Shown here: in pieces, positions 37,047 to 45,909 of the stretch
Numbering within the stretch: the first letter of the stretch is position 1
How the letters are laid out: each line of letters begins with the position of its first letter
From: Ignatzschineria sp. F8392
GTDB taxonomy: Bacteria > Pseudomonadota > Gammaproteobacteria > Cardiobacteriales > Wohlfahrtiimonadaceae
Assembly (NCBI RefSeq): GCF_002252045.1
Contig: NZ_NEFF01000001.1
Location: forward strand, 1-64,000
DNA length: 64,000 nucleotides
Direction: 5' to 3'
Program-made: the position numbers and the translations under genes
Notes under the pieces: model-generated
What the model was told of the DNA's origin: nothing
What the model saw: the letters and a program-made list of their open reading frames with translations, nothing else
The model's database searches: none

Positions 37047-37057
37047 TTGGGAAAATA

Positions 37058-37086
37058 TTGACAACATTGTTGTCAAGACTTACTAT
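37058..37086 (+). promoter_or_regulatory. marR promoter with overlapping palindromic operator
   Basis: TTGACAACATTGTTGTCAA (37058-37076) is a perfect 9+1+9 palindrome. Its left end TTGACA is an exact -35 hexamer. After exactly 17 bp comes TACTAT (37081-37086), a 4-of-6 match to -10. A dimeric MarR-type repressor bound here would block RNA polymerase. The start codon of the regulator follows 37 bp downstream. Confidence 0.85.
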
Positions 37087-37123
37087 TTAGCCTATTGTTT
37101 TAATTCTTTCTAAAAGAGAGATC

Positions 37124-37612
37124 ATGACCGAAAATCACCCAATTGAACAGAAACAGCTCTTTGTTTCGATGTTCCAAGAGATATTTACCCTTTTATCAAA
37201 ACTGCACCGGATCAGTGAAGATCTATTGGTTGCGGCAGAGAGTGATATTACCCACTCTTGCTGGACCATCTTATCGATCATTCATTGTGAGCCGGAGCCT
37301 TTAACCGTGCCACAGATTGCACAACTTCGCTCTACCTCCCGTCAAGCGGTACAGCGACAGATCTGCCTACTACTAGAGAATGGTTATATTGAGGCGGTGG
37401 AGAATCCGCAGAATAAGCGTTCTCCACTCTATAAAGTGACCGCTGTGGGAGCCGCTTACTATCAAGATGTTAGAGCAAAGGTTTATGGGCAATGGCTTGC
37501 AGATGTGGCAAAGATTGTTGGAGTAGAGCAAGCGGAACAATTTTTAGCATCGATTCGGATGCTCGATGAAGCACTTAATATTGTGAGTGCGAAGAAAAAT
37601 CAGCAGAATTAA
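37124..37612 (+). CDS. MarR family transcriptional regulator
   Basis: A 162-residue winged-helix regulator. The DNA-recognition region is about residues 60-110, with LTVPQIAQLRSTSRQAVQRQICLLLENGYIE and the wing VENPQNKRSPLYKVTAVG. Helices at both ends form the dimer interface. It stands 95 bp upstream of an RND efflux pair and has a palindromic operator over its own promoter, so autorepression and control of the pump are inferred. It resembles MarR/MexR-type local repressors by position; the ligand is unknown. The palindrome TTGACAACA-T-TGTTGTCAA is its most likely site. Confidence 0.88.
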   Translation: MTENHPIEQKQLFVSMFQEIFTLLSKLHRISEDLLVAAESDITHSCWTILSIIHCEPEPLTVPQIAQLRSTSRQAVQRQICLLLENGYIEAVENPQNKRSPLYKVTAVGAAYYQDVRAKVYGQWLADVAKIVGVEQAEQFLASIRMLDEALNIVSAKKNQQN

Positions 37613-37707
37613 GAGAATCAAAAGTTGAGTAATGGAGAAGAAGCCTAATTTAGATAGGACCATATATTACTTCTTAAATTATTAATATGGCATAGATGAG
37701 AGATAAG

Positions 37708-38913
37708 ATGAGAAAGCGAAATCATTTTCAATATATTCGAAATATTGCGGGAAGTATCGGGCTTGCTCTATTAGTTGCGGCATGCGCTGAAGAGCATCAA
37801 GCCGGTCCAGCGATGATGACACCGCAAGCGGTCGTTCAAGAGGTTGAACGGAAAAATATTACCGTTGAGGCAGAGTTGCCGGGAAGAACGGAAGCTTCAG
37901 TCATTGCAGAGGTTCGTCCTCAGGTGGGGGGCATTATTCTTTCTGTTAACTTTACGGAAGGAAGCTTTGTCAATGAGGGGGATCCACTCTATCAGATCGA
38001 TCCTGCCACTTATAAAGCAAGTCTATTGCAGGCAGAAGCAACATTAGAGCGTGCTAAAGCGAATCAAAATGCGGCGCGTCTTAAAGCAGATCGATTAAAT
38101 GCATTGAAGAAGTCAAAAGCGGTGAGCCAACAAGATGTAGATGATGCCAACGCGGCATTGATGCAGGCTAATGCAGAAGTTTTAGGGGCTGAAGCACAAG
38201 TGACTAATGCGAAGATCAATCTCGATTATACCCAGATGGAAGCACCGATCTCGGGGCAAATTGGTCGAACAAACTTTACGCAAGGGGCGCTCGTTTCTCC
38301 AGGTCAGGTCAATGAGATGGCTGTTATTCAGGTACTCAATCCGATGAAGGTCAATATTACCTACTCTTCTGCTGAGTATGCTGCCGTACGTAAAAAGATT
38401 ATGAGTGGAGTCTATACCCCTACAAAGGTAGAAAATCTTGAAACCGGTGAGTGGGAAGATGGCCATTTGGTCCGTATCTATCTCGAAGATGGTTCACTCT
38501 ATGATGAGGTCGGTTATATCAAGTTCTCCGATCTGACCGTTGATCCGACAACAGGATCTATCTTCCTTCAGGCTCAGTTTGAGAATGATGGCAGTCTTCT
38601 CCCCGGAATGTTTGTTCGTACGGTTGTTCAGCAAGGGATCGAAGAGGGGGCGTTAGTGGTCTCGCAAAAGGCAGTCACTCAAGGCCCTGGTGGCGTGAGT
38701 ACCGTAGTTGTGATCGATCAAGAAAATATCGCTCATATCCGTCCGGTTGAGATCTCTCGAGCTTATGAGCAAGATTGGGTGATCGCACAGGGCTTAAAAG
38801 AGGGGGAGCGTGTGGTTGTTAAGGGATTACAGTCGGTGCAATCTGCGATTCAACGTAGCGGTGGGCAACCTGTAAAAGTTGAGGTAATTCCAGATGATAA
38901 TACGATTCAGTAA
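37708..38913 (+). CDS. RND efflux periplasmic adaptor (AcrA/MexA type)
   Basis: A 401-residue membrane fusion lipoprotein linking the inner-membrane pump to an outer-membrane channel. A signal peptide ends in the lipobox LLVAAC (C26). Then come the barrel-sandwich hybrid (VRPQVGGIILSVNFTEGSFVNEGDPLYQIDP), an alpha hairpin (about 105-175) and beta-barrel domains. ATG at 37708 is chosen because GAGAG lies upstream; an ATG four codons earlier is also possible. AcrA/MexA relatives export dyes, detergents and antibiotics, but the substrate range here is unknown. The pump gene follows after 63 bp. Confidence 0.93.
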   Translation: MRKRNHFQYIRNIAGSIGLALLVAACAEEHQAGPAMMTPQAVVQEVERKNITVEAELPGRTEASVIAEVRPQVGGIILSVNFTEGSFVNEGDPLYQIDPATYKASLLQAEATLERAKANQNAARLKADRLNALKKSKAVSQQDVDDANAALMQANAEVLGAEAQVTNAKINLDYTQMEAPISGQIGRTNFTQGALVSPGQVNEMAVIQVLNPMKVNITYSSAEYAAVRKKIMSGVYTPTKVENLETGEWEDGHLVRIYLEDGSLYDEVGYIKFSDLTVDPTTGSIFLQAQFENDGSLLPGMFVRTVVQQGIEEGALVVSQKAVTQGPGGVSTVVVIDQENIAHIRPVEISRAYEQDWVIAQGLKEGERVVVKGLQSVQSAIQRSGGQPVKVEVIPDDNTIQ

Positions 38914-38976
38914 GATCTTTTGATCCACTGATTTACCTTAAATTATCATCACACAATAAAGGATTAGATAATTGTT

Positions 38977-41900
38977 ATGGCACGATTTTTTATAGACCGA
39001 CCAATATTTGCGTGGGTTCTTGCGATCTTAACGATGTTTATCGGCCTCTTAGTGGTACGAAACATGGCTGTATCGCAATACCCCCCTATTGCACCGCCTC
39101 AGATCAGTATTTCTGGGGTTTACCCAGGTGCAAGTGCACAGACGGTTGAAGAGAGCGTTACACAGGTTATTGAGCAGAGTATTAGTGGCTTAGATGGCTA
39201 TCGCTATATGAACTCCTCAAGTTCAAGCTCTGGAACTTTCCAAATCACTGTGACTTTTAACCAAGGGGTTGATCCAGACTTAGCGCAAGTTCAGGTTCAA
39301 AATAAGATTCAACAATCATTGAGCAAACTGCCACAAGCGGTGCAGCAACAGGGGGTGACCATTGCGAAAACAAGCGGCTCATTCCTCTTAGTTGTTGGCT
39401 TCTATTCACCTGATGGATCGATGTCTTCCGGGGATATTGGGGATTATATCTCCTCAACACTTGAAGATCAGATGAGTCGAATTGGGGGTGTGGGTGAGAT
39501 TCAGTTTTTCGGTTCAAGTTATGCGATGAATATCTGGCTCGATCCCATAAAGCTCTATAAATATAATATGACGCCGACCGATGTTGTCGCGGCGATCAAA
39601 GAGCAAAACTCTCAGGCAACATTAGGTGCATTAGGTGCGATGCCGGCGGTGAAGGATCAGTTGATTAGTTATACCGTCACCTCGCAGTCATTACTGCAGA
39701 GTCCAGAAGAGTTTAAAGCGATTCAATTACGCGTGAATGAAGATGGAAGTGAAGTACTCCTTTCAGATGTTGCACGTGTTGAGTTATCGCCTGAATCAGA
39801 AGCAGTTGCCGTAAAATATAATAACACTCCAGCTGCGGGGCTTGCTGTGAGTCTTGCATCGGGAGCAAATGCGCTTGATACGGCAACGGCGGTGAAAAGT
39901 TATTTAGAAAAGATCTCAGTAGATTTCCCATCTGGTTTATCTTACACCTTCCCTTACGACACAACGCCCTTTGTTGAGTATTCAGTTGCTAGTGTGGAAG
40001 AGACATTGATCGATGCTATTATCTTGGTATTTATTGTTGTCTTCTTCTTCCTGAAAAATATTCGGGCAACGATTATTCCGATGTTGGCGATTCCCTACGT
40101 TTTAGCGGGAACTATGTTGATTCTGGATCTATTGGGCTTCAATCTCAATACGTTAACGCTCTTTGCGCTGGTATTAGCGATTGGTCTATTGGTTGATGAT
40201 GCGATTGTTGTTGTAGAGAATGTGGAGCGTATCATGGAGGAAGAGAAAGTCTCTCCTCTTGAGGCGACTCGTCGTTCGATGGATCAGATCACAGGCGCCT
40301 TGATCGGAATTGGGGTTGTTCTATCAGCGGTATTTGTACCGATGGCCTTCTTAGGGGGGGCGACAGGGGTTATATATCGTCAATTCTCGGTCACAATTAT
40401 TACAGCCATGTTGCTCTCTGTGGTTGTCGCTATTATCTTTACTCCGGCGATGTGCGCCACATTATTAAGAGATCATAAAGAGCATCATGTTCCTAAAACG
40501 GCATTCGGGCGCTTCTTACAGAAGCTCTTTGCACCTTTTAATAAGGTGATTGGATTAGCCGTTAAATATTTCAATATCGGCTTTGATAAGGTGAGTGATA
40601 CTTATACTAAGACGATTGCGAAAGTCTTGAAACATCCGATGATCTTTGTCCTTCTTCTTATTGTCGGTTTAGGGGCAATTGGACATCAATTTATGAAGTT
40701 GCCAAAGAGCTTCCTGCCGGATGAGGACCAAGGGATCTTAATTGGGATGACCATTAACCCTAATGGAACTTCACTCAATCAGACAGAGATCCCACTTCAA
40801 GAGATTGCTGATTACCTGATTAATGAAGAGAAAAAGACGGTCGAGTCGGTGATGACAGTTGCTGGATTTAGCTTTTCAGGACAAGGAAGCGAGCAGGGGA
40901 TGTTCTTTATTAAGCTTCGTCCTTGGGAAGATCGTAAATCTGCGTATGAGTCGATTCCAGCACTCATGGATCGCTTACAGAAATATTTTGTCAATATTCC
41001 AGAAGCACAGATCTTTGTCTTTAGTCCGCCACCGATTATTGAGTTAGGAACGGCAACAGGGGTGAGCTTCCAGCTACAAGATACGATTGGGTTAGGGCAT
41101 GATACTTTGATGAATTCTGTCATGAAGTTTATCGGTTTAGCTGCAACTTCTCCCGATCTTGATATTGCAACTTTACGTCCTGGAGGGCAGTTTGACACGG
41201 CGCAATATCATGTGGATATTGATCGCGAAAAGGCGCAAGCATTACAGGTATCAGTGGGAGATATCAATACCGCACTCTCAATCGCTTGGGGTGGTATGTA
41301 TGTCAACGACTTTATCGATCGTGGACGCGTGAAACATGTTCAGGTGAAAGCGGATGCTCCTTATCGTATGATGCCGGATGATTTTAATCGCTGGTATGTT
41401 CGTAATGCGAAGGGTGAGATGGTGCCATTTAGCGCCTTTGCAAAGGGCCGTTGGTCTTATGGTCCCCCACAACTGAACCGTTTTGATGGGTTCTCTTCAT
41501 TCCCCCTCTCAATCAATGCGGCACCGGGGAAGAGTACCGGGGAAGCGATGGATGCGATTGAGATTTTGGTAAGAGAGCATCTACCGCAAGGGATTAATGT
41601 TGCTTGGACCGATACCTCTTATGAGGAGCAAGAGGCTGGAAACTCTCAGGTGATGTTATTGTTAGTCTCGGTCTTTGTTATCTTCCTTAGCTTAGCGGCG
41701 CTCTACGAGTCATGGAAGGTACCGATCTCTGTACTCCTAACAATTCCTGTAGGTGTTGTGGGCGCAGTGATTACCGCAAGGCTCTTCGGAATAGAGAATG
41801 ATGTCTACTTCCAGGTGGGATTATTAACAACAATTGGCTTGACTTCGAAGAATGCGATTTTGATTGTTGAATTTGCGCGCGATCTTGTTCGTGAAGGAAT

Positions 41901-42195
41901 GTCAACGATTGATGCTACTATTCGAGCCTCGCAAGAGCGACTTCGTCCGATTATGATGACCTCTCTCGCTTTTGGACTTGGTGTGATGCCGTTAGCCTTA
42001 TCAACAGGTGCCGGTGCGGGCGCACAAAATGTTGTCGGTCGTATCGTTGTTGGTGGAATGATTGGGGGAACGCTTCTTGTTCTTCTCTATACACCGGTCT
42101 TCTATATTCTCCTCAATCGGGATAAGAAGAAGCGCGATGAGGCTGGAAATAAGCCAGTAGAGCAATCTAAAGAGGTGGATGTTCCTGCGCAATAG
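38977..42195 (+). CDS. RND efflux transporter, AcrB/MexB type
   Basis: A 1072-residue HAE-1 family proton-drug antiporter. It begins MARFFIDRPIFAWVLAI and has the proton-relay aspartates in LAIGLLVDDAIVVVENVER (about 400-418). Two large periplasmic loops and twelve helices fit a full-length trimeric pump. GTASIGLTS-type C-terminal features appear as TTIGLTSKNAILIVEFARD, which contains the conserved relay lysine. It extends slightly beyond E. coli AcrB (1049 aa) with a charged tail. No outer-membrane channel gene of the TolC/OprM type follows; a strong terminator ends the operon after 31 bp, so the channel must be encoded elsewhere. Confidence 0.97.
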   Translation: MARFFIDRPIFAWVLAILTMFIGLLVVRNMAVSQYPPIAPPQISISGVYPGASAQTVEESVTQVIEQSISGLDGYRYMNSSSSSSGTFQITVTFNQGVDPDLAQVQVQNKIQQSLSKLPQAVQQQGVTIAKTSGSFLLVVGFYSPDGSMSSGDIGDYISSTLEDQMSRIGGVGEIQFFGSSYAMNIWLDPIKLYKYNMTPTDVVAAIKEQNSQATLGALGAMPAVKDQLISYTVTSQSLLQSPEEFKAIQLRVNEDGSEVLLSDVARVELSPESEAVAVKYNNTPAAGLAVSLASGANALDTATAVKSYLEKISVDFPSGLSYTFPYDTTPFVEYSVASVEETLIDAIILVFIVVFFFLKNIRATIIPMLAIPYVLAGTMLILDLLGFNLNTLTLFALVLAIGLLVDDAIVVVENVERIMEEEKVSPLEATRRSMDQITGALIGIGVVLSAVFVPMAFLGGATGVIYRQFSVTIITAMLLSVVVAIIFTPAMCATLLRDHKEHHVPKTAFGRFLQKLFAPFNKVIGLAVKYFNIGFDKVSDTYTKTIAKVLKHPMIFVLLLIVGLGAIGHQFMKLPKSFLPDEDQGILIGMTINPNGTSLNQTEIPLQEIADYLINEEKKTVESVMTVAGFSFSGQGSEQGMFFIKLRPWEDRKSAYESIPALMDRLQKYFVNIPEAQIFVFSPPPIIELGTATGVSFQLQDTIGLGHDTLMNSVMKFIGLAATSPDLDIATLRPGGQFDTAQYHVDIDREKAQALQVSVGDINTALSIAWGGMYVNDFIDRGRVKHVQVKADAPYRMMPDDFNRWYVRNAKGEMVPFSAFAKGRWSYGPPQLNRFDGFSSFPLSINAAPGKSTGEAMDAIEILVREHLPQGINVAWTDTSYEEQEAGNSQVMLLLVSVFVIFLSLAALYESWKVPISVLLTIPVGVVGAVITARLFGIENDVYFQVGLLTTIGLTSKNAILIVEFARDLVREGMSTIDATIRASQERLRPIMMTSLAFGLGVMPLALSTGAGAGAQNVVGRIVVGGMIGGTLLVLLYTPVFYILLNRDKKKRDEAGNKPVEQSKEVDVPAQ

Positions 42196-42226
42196 GCAGA
42201 CATAAGTAGCTCAAAATAACTATTAA

Positions 42227-42268
42227 AAAGGCTAGAGGATTGATAGATCTTCTAGCCTTTCTTTTTTT
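42227..42268 (+). terminator. RND operon intrinsic terminator
   Basis: AAAGGCTAGAGGA (42227-42239) pairs with TCTTCTAGCCTTT (42248-42260), with one G-T pair, followed by CTTTTTTT. Confidence 0.92.
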
Positions 42269-42349
42269 ATTGGGTTCTGCTCGTGAACTCGGTAGTTCAT
42301 AAGTTTCTGTCGCAAGTTTCTGTTTGTTGATGTTGAAAAAAGAGGGCAA

Positions 42350-42382
42350 CAAAAAGGGAGCCATGATTCTGTCAGGTTCCCT
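42350..42382 (-). terminator. ridA intrinsic terminator
   Basis: On the minus strand AGGGAACC (42382-42375) pairs with GGCTCCCT (42362-42355), with one G-T pair, followed by five T residues. Confidence 0.75.
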
Positions 42383-42440
42383 CTCTTTATCGCTTTTATT
42401 CGACGATGACTAGTCGACCCAATCGGCTCTTAATCGACTC

Positions 42441-42830
42441 TTAATCGATTTTACGATAAGCAATCGCTTCAATTTCAACTAATGCACCCATCGGTAATGC
42501 ACCTACTTCAAAGCAGGAGCGCGCTGGTGCGTTCTCAGTGCCGAAAAATTCAGTGTAGACCTCATTAAAATCGGCAAAGTCATTGATATCATCGAGATAG
42601 CAGGTCACTTTTAAGACGGTGCTAAAATCTGCATCCGCAGCTTCTAAGATTGCTTTGAGGTTTTGAAGGGCTTGTGCGGCTTGCTCTTTAATTCCCCCTT
42701 CTGGAAACTTCATCGTTTCAGGGTTGAGTGGAAGTTGCCCTGATGTGAAGACAAGATTCTCAAAGACATTACCTTGTGAATAAGGACCGACTGCCGCTGG
42801 GGCATGAGCTGTGCTAATAATTTTCTTCAT
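42441..42830 (-). CDS. ridA: RidA family enamine/imine deaminase
   Basis: A 129-residue protein of the YjgF/YER057c/UK114 family, which hydrolyses reactive 2-aminoacrylate and related imines from PLP enzymes. Signature parts are APAAVGPYSQG (about 8-18), FTSGQLPLNP and the C-terminal block with the catalytic Arg, NAPARSCFEVGALPMGALVEIEAIA. ATG at 42830 gives MKKIIST as in E. coli RidA; a TTG three codons earlier is less likely. It may share a promoter with pfkA upstream, but the 241-bp gap suggests its own. Confidence 0.94.
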   Translation of the reverse strand: MKKIISTAHAPAAVGPYSQGNVFENLVFTSGQLPLNPETMKFPEGGIKEQAAQALQNLKAILEAADADFSTVLKVTCYLDDINDFADFNEVYTEFFGTENAPARSCFEVGALPMGALVEIEAIAYRKID

Positions 42831-43071
42831 ACTGTTCAATTTTGATTTTATAAACTTCTATAGATATAACTGGAAAATTCCGGTAAAGGAGTATGATGTT
42901 ATCAGTTTTATGGGCAACATCATAATATTTTGCCTCCTCAATCGGGGTGATGATAGGGTTTAAAAGTGTGAAGAGAGGAGAAGCATTTGTGATAACATCT
43001 TCTTTTAGCCTCTCTTTTTCTCTCTATTATCCCTGATCAGTTCCTTATTTAAAATCTCAAAAGAGATGAGA

Positions 43072-44103
43072 TTAAATTCCAAGACAGATATTGGTTGCAC
43101 GCATCGTCTCAATCAATGGATGATCAACAGGAATGAGGCGTGGATTGCCGGCAACTTCTTCGAGGGGAACCGCGACAAGTTGGCGACCTTGATCTGCAAC
43201 CATAACACCGAAGCGACCCTCTTTGACAAGCTCAATCGCTTTGGTGCCACATTGAGTTGCAAAGATACGATCCGCAGCTGTAGGAGCACCACCACGGCTG
43301 ACATAACCCAATGTTGTTAAGCGCGACTGCATTCCTGTTAGTTCAGGAATACTATCGACCAATTTGATCGCTTCGGCATGTTTTTTCGGTGTTAAACCTA
43401 GACGATGATTCTCTTGAGAGATCGCTCCTTCAGCGACAACTAATAGTGCTGACCGGCGATTTTTAATATTTTTTCGCGTATATTCTACAATCGCCTCTAA
43501 AGAATAGGGAATTTCAGGAATCAGGCAGATATCAGCAGAGCCAGCTAAAGCCGCACCTGCAGCTAACCACCCGGCATCTCGTCCCATCACCTCCAAAATC
43601 ATAAGACGATGGTGGGAGTCGGCCGTAGTTCTTAATCGGTCTAATGCCATAACAGAGACGTGAACCGCAGTATCATATCCGAATGTTACATCGGTATGAG
43701 CGATATCATTATCGATCGTTTTGGGAAGAGTGACGACAGGAACGCCGGTGGCATGGAGATAGGAGGCAAATCGTTGAGTTCCATCGCCACCTAAGCAGAT
43801 GAGTGCATCGAGTTCTAATGCCTTAAAGCTTTCGACACAGGCAGCAACGGCGTCTTCTGTATTTTGTGCTTTGCCACCTCCGCGACCCGTCCCTAAAATA
43901 GTTCCACCCGTCCCGGCAATATCGTAGACATCAGCAAAGGTTAATTCACTATGAGCCATCTCAGCGAGGCCGAGAAACCCATCATGAATTCCGGTCACTT
44001 TCCAACCCTCTTTGAGAGCAGAAAGGGTGATCCCGCGTAATGCTGCATTTAATCCTTGGCAATCACCGCCGGCAGTTAAAATTCCAATATGTTTTTGACT
44101 CAT
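43072..44103 (-). CDS. pfkA: 6-phosphofructokinase, mixed donor signature
   Basis: A 343-residue group A phosphofructokinase that phosphorylates fructose 6-phosphate. Donor-site motifs are TAGGDCQGLNA (10-20), GTGRGG (71-76), GGDGT (105-109) and PKTIDND (127-133). The Gly in GGDGT is the ATP-type residue, whereas the Lys in PKTIDND is typical of PPi-dependent and of actinobacterial-type enzymes; classical ATP enzymes have PGTIDND. ATP use is therefore likely but not certain. MGRDAGWLA and the catalytic TIDND aspartate are intact. It stands upstream of ridA on the same strand. Confidence 0.92.
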   Translation of the reverse strand: MSQKHIGILTAGGDCQGLNAALRGITLSALKEGWKVTGIHDGFLGLAEMAHSELTFADVYDIAGTGGTILGTGRGGGKAQNTEDAVAACVESFKALELDALICLGGDGTQRFASYLHATGVPVVTLPKTIDNDIAHTDVTFGYDTAVHVSVMALDRLRTTADSHHRLMILEVMGRDAGWLAAGAALAGSADICLIPEIPYSLEAIVEYTRKNIKNRRSALLVVAEGAISQENHRLGLTPKKHAEAIKLVDSIPELTGMQSRLTTLGYVSRGGAPTAADRIFATQCGTKAIELVKEGRFGVMVADQGRQLVAVPLEEVAGNPRLIPVDHPLIETMRATNICLGI

Positions 44104-44170
44104 CTATTTTCTCTCCTTAAAGGCATCGATGGTGTGAGCTATGAGGGCTAATCGCATAAAGTGATTGCTT

Positions 44171-44869
44171 TTATTGATCCGCTTCCTCTTCATCATGCCA
44201 GATCTTATCAATTGTGATGGTGGCATTAATCTTAAGGGGGGCATCTTCAATCTCTTCTAATCTTACAACAGCAAAAGCTTGATGACCTTGATGATAGACA
44301 ACTGTTCCAGCCTCTTTACCACTTTGATTGGTAATGGTGGCATTGCAGCTAAGATCTCCCTCTTCTTCTGCGGTAATGAGGGCTAAACGTCTTTTATGTT
44401 TCCCTAAATATTGCATTCTAGCAACGATCTCTTGTCCGGTATAGCACCCCTTTTTAAAACTAATTGCCCCGAGAAGATCTAGGCTTAACATTTGAGGGAC
44501 ATATGCCTCACTATTCTCTGCTGTAATCCAAGGAATAGAGAGACCTTCGGGAAGTTGAGCTAATTCTTCTGCAGTGGGCTCTTCGAGCTGTAAGGTTACT
44601 TTTGAGCGGAAGATAAAGATTTTAAGATGCTTTTCGATCGTTTCAGCTAAATCACGAGGTAGAAGGAGATGGAAAGTCTCATCATCAGCTTTTACCATCC
44701 AAAAGAGCACCATGACACGTCCTTGGCGATTGCAGATTGCCGCTAGTCCCTGATTTTTTTTCTCAGGATAGAGTGAGGTGAGATGATGAACGTCTGCAGT
44801 AATTTGGCCTTGTAGAAAAGTTGCGGCATCTTGACCGGCAACGGTAAGGCAACTAAGTTGAATTGACAT
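44171..44869 (-). CDS. ygfZ: Folate-binding tRNA-modification/Fe-S protein YgfZ
   Basis: A 232-residue GcvT-like protein carrying the YgfZ signature KGCYTGQE (140-147) with its essential cysteine. YgfZ uses tetrahydrofolate and assists Fe-S enzymes such as the tRNA methylthiotransferase MiaB. The protein is about 90 residues shorter than E. coli YgfZ (326), with loops reduced, as in other short family members. It has the starting block CLTVAGQDAATFLQGQITADV. It precedes pfkA by 67 bp, and a 377-bp divergent region separates it from the GST-like gene. Confidence 0.9.
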   Translation of the reverse strand: MSIQLSCLTVAGQDAATFLQGQITADVHHLTSLYPEKKNQGLAAICNRQGRVMVLFWMVKADDETFHLLLPRDLAETIEKHLKIFIFRSKVTLQLEEPTAEELAQLPEGLSIPWITAENSEAYVPQMLSLDLLGAISFKKGCYTGQEIVARMQYLGKHKRRLALITAEEEGDLSCNATITNQSGKEAGTVVYHQGHQAFAVVRLEEIEDAPLKINATITIDKIWHDEEEADQ

Positions 44870-45246
44870 ATAAAGTTCTCCCTATGAGCTTAAATATTGA
44901 GATCGTTTAGTAGTTTTATGGTTTTGTAATCATTTTATAATCGATTATTGAGTCGCATTGCATCGTTGACTCATTTTAAATATGGAGTCTGATCTATTGT
45001 AGCGTAATTGTGAGAAATATTTTTTCTCTCAATTTTCTCTCAATCTTATTTTGAAAGTTGAGAGAAGTTTGTATAATCGCTTCTTTATGCTCTCCTTATG
45101 ATAGACTAAAAAGAGCAATATACCTATGTTTTGCCCATGTTAATGCGGATGCTAAATAGATGCTTAATAGGTTTCTTAATGCAGATTTGCTTGGTGAAAT
45201 GTGGCGCATCATAAGCGACTTATTAAATTAGAACCCGGAGGTCAAT
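44870..45246. other. Divergent ygfZ-GST control region
   Basis: A 377-bp spacer. It holds TATAAT at 45072-45077 on the plus strand, with a TTGAAA at 45051-45056 at a short spacing, and an imperfect TCTCTCAA/TTGAGAGA inverted repeat at about 45026-45065 overlapping it. GGAGG precedes the GST start. No gene is seen. Confidence 0.45.
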
Positions 45247-45909
45247 ATGAGTTATCAAGTAGTGGGGTATCCGTTCTGCCCCTTTGTGCAGAGAGTTCTC
45301 ATTGCATTGAATGAGAAAGCGGTTGATTTTGAGTCGATCTGGCTCGACCCTCATGCGGAGTTACCAGTGTGGTTTAAGGAGTGGTCTCCTTTAGGCAAGG
45401 TACCTGTCATGAAAGTGACAACGGGAGAGGTGCTCTTTGAGTCGATGGCGATTGTAGAATATATCGAAGAGCTACATAAAGTCCCTTCTATCTATGCTAA
45501 ATTGCCGGCAAAAAGAGCGATTCAGCGTGCTTGGGCAGGGGTTGCCGGTGAGCTATATGGTCCACAATATATGAGTATGGGCGCCAAAAGCCATGAGGAA
45601 GTTGAAAAGCACTTTGCTACGATGAGAGGAACTTTAGCGGTCCTTGAGGAGCGCTGTGGTCGTAGCTACTTCATTGGGGAGACAATGACCGCTGTTGATA
45701 TTGTATTAGCGCCGATGTTTATCCGTTTTGATGCACTTAATTCAATTGGGGTTGAGAGTATTTTGGCTGATTTCCCTAAATTAGAAGCTTTAAGCAATAA
45801 GCTCTTAACACATCATGCGGTTCTACAGATTATCGCTGGCGATTGGACAGAGAGATTTATAGAGATTCAAAAAGGGCGTGGTGGGATTCTTTTCCAGAAT
45901 CTCGATTAG
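45247..45909 (+). CDS. Glutathione S-transferase family protein
   Basis: A 220-residue protein with an N-terminal thioredoxin-like GST domain (about 1-75). It contains YPFCPFVQRVLIAL, in which C11 is the likely catalytic cysteine, PLGKVPVMKV with the cis-proline, and the glutathione gamma-glutamyl motif FESMAIVEYIEEL. An all-helical C-terminal domain follows (about 90-215). The CPF(V) active site is like omega or dehydroascorbate-reductase-like GSTs, so thiol-transfer rather than classic conjugation is plausible. Substrate is unknown. GGAGGTC lies just upstream of the ATG. It appears monocistronic. Confidence 0.9.
   Translation: MSYQVVGYPFCPFVQRVLIALNEKAVDFESIWLDPHAELPVWFKEWSPLGKVPVMKVTTGEVLFESMAIVEYIEELHKVPSIYAKLPAKRAIQRAWAGVAGELYGPQYMSMGAKSHEEVEKHFATMRGTLAVLEERCGRSYFIGETMTAVDIVLAPMFIRFDALNSIGVESILADFPKLEALSNKLLTHHAVLQIIAGDWTERFIEIQKGRGGILFQNLD

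Noticed and set aside
42960-43020. Terminator after pfkA
   Set aside because: AGAGAGG and CCTCTCT can pair, but the arms are interrupted and the T run is on the plus strand, where no gene ends; not listed.
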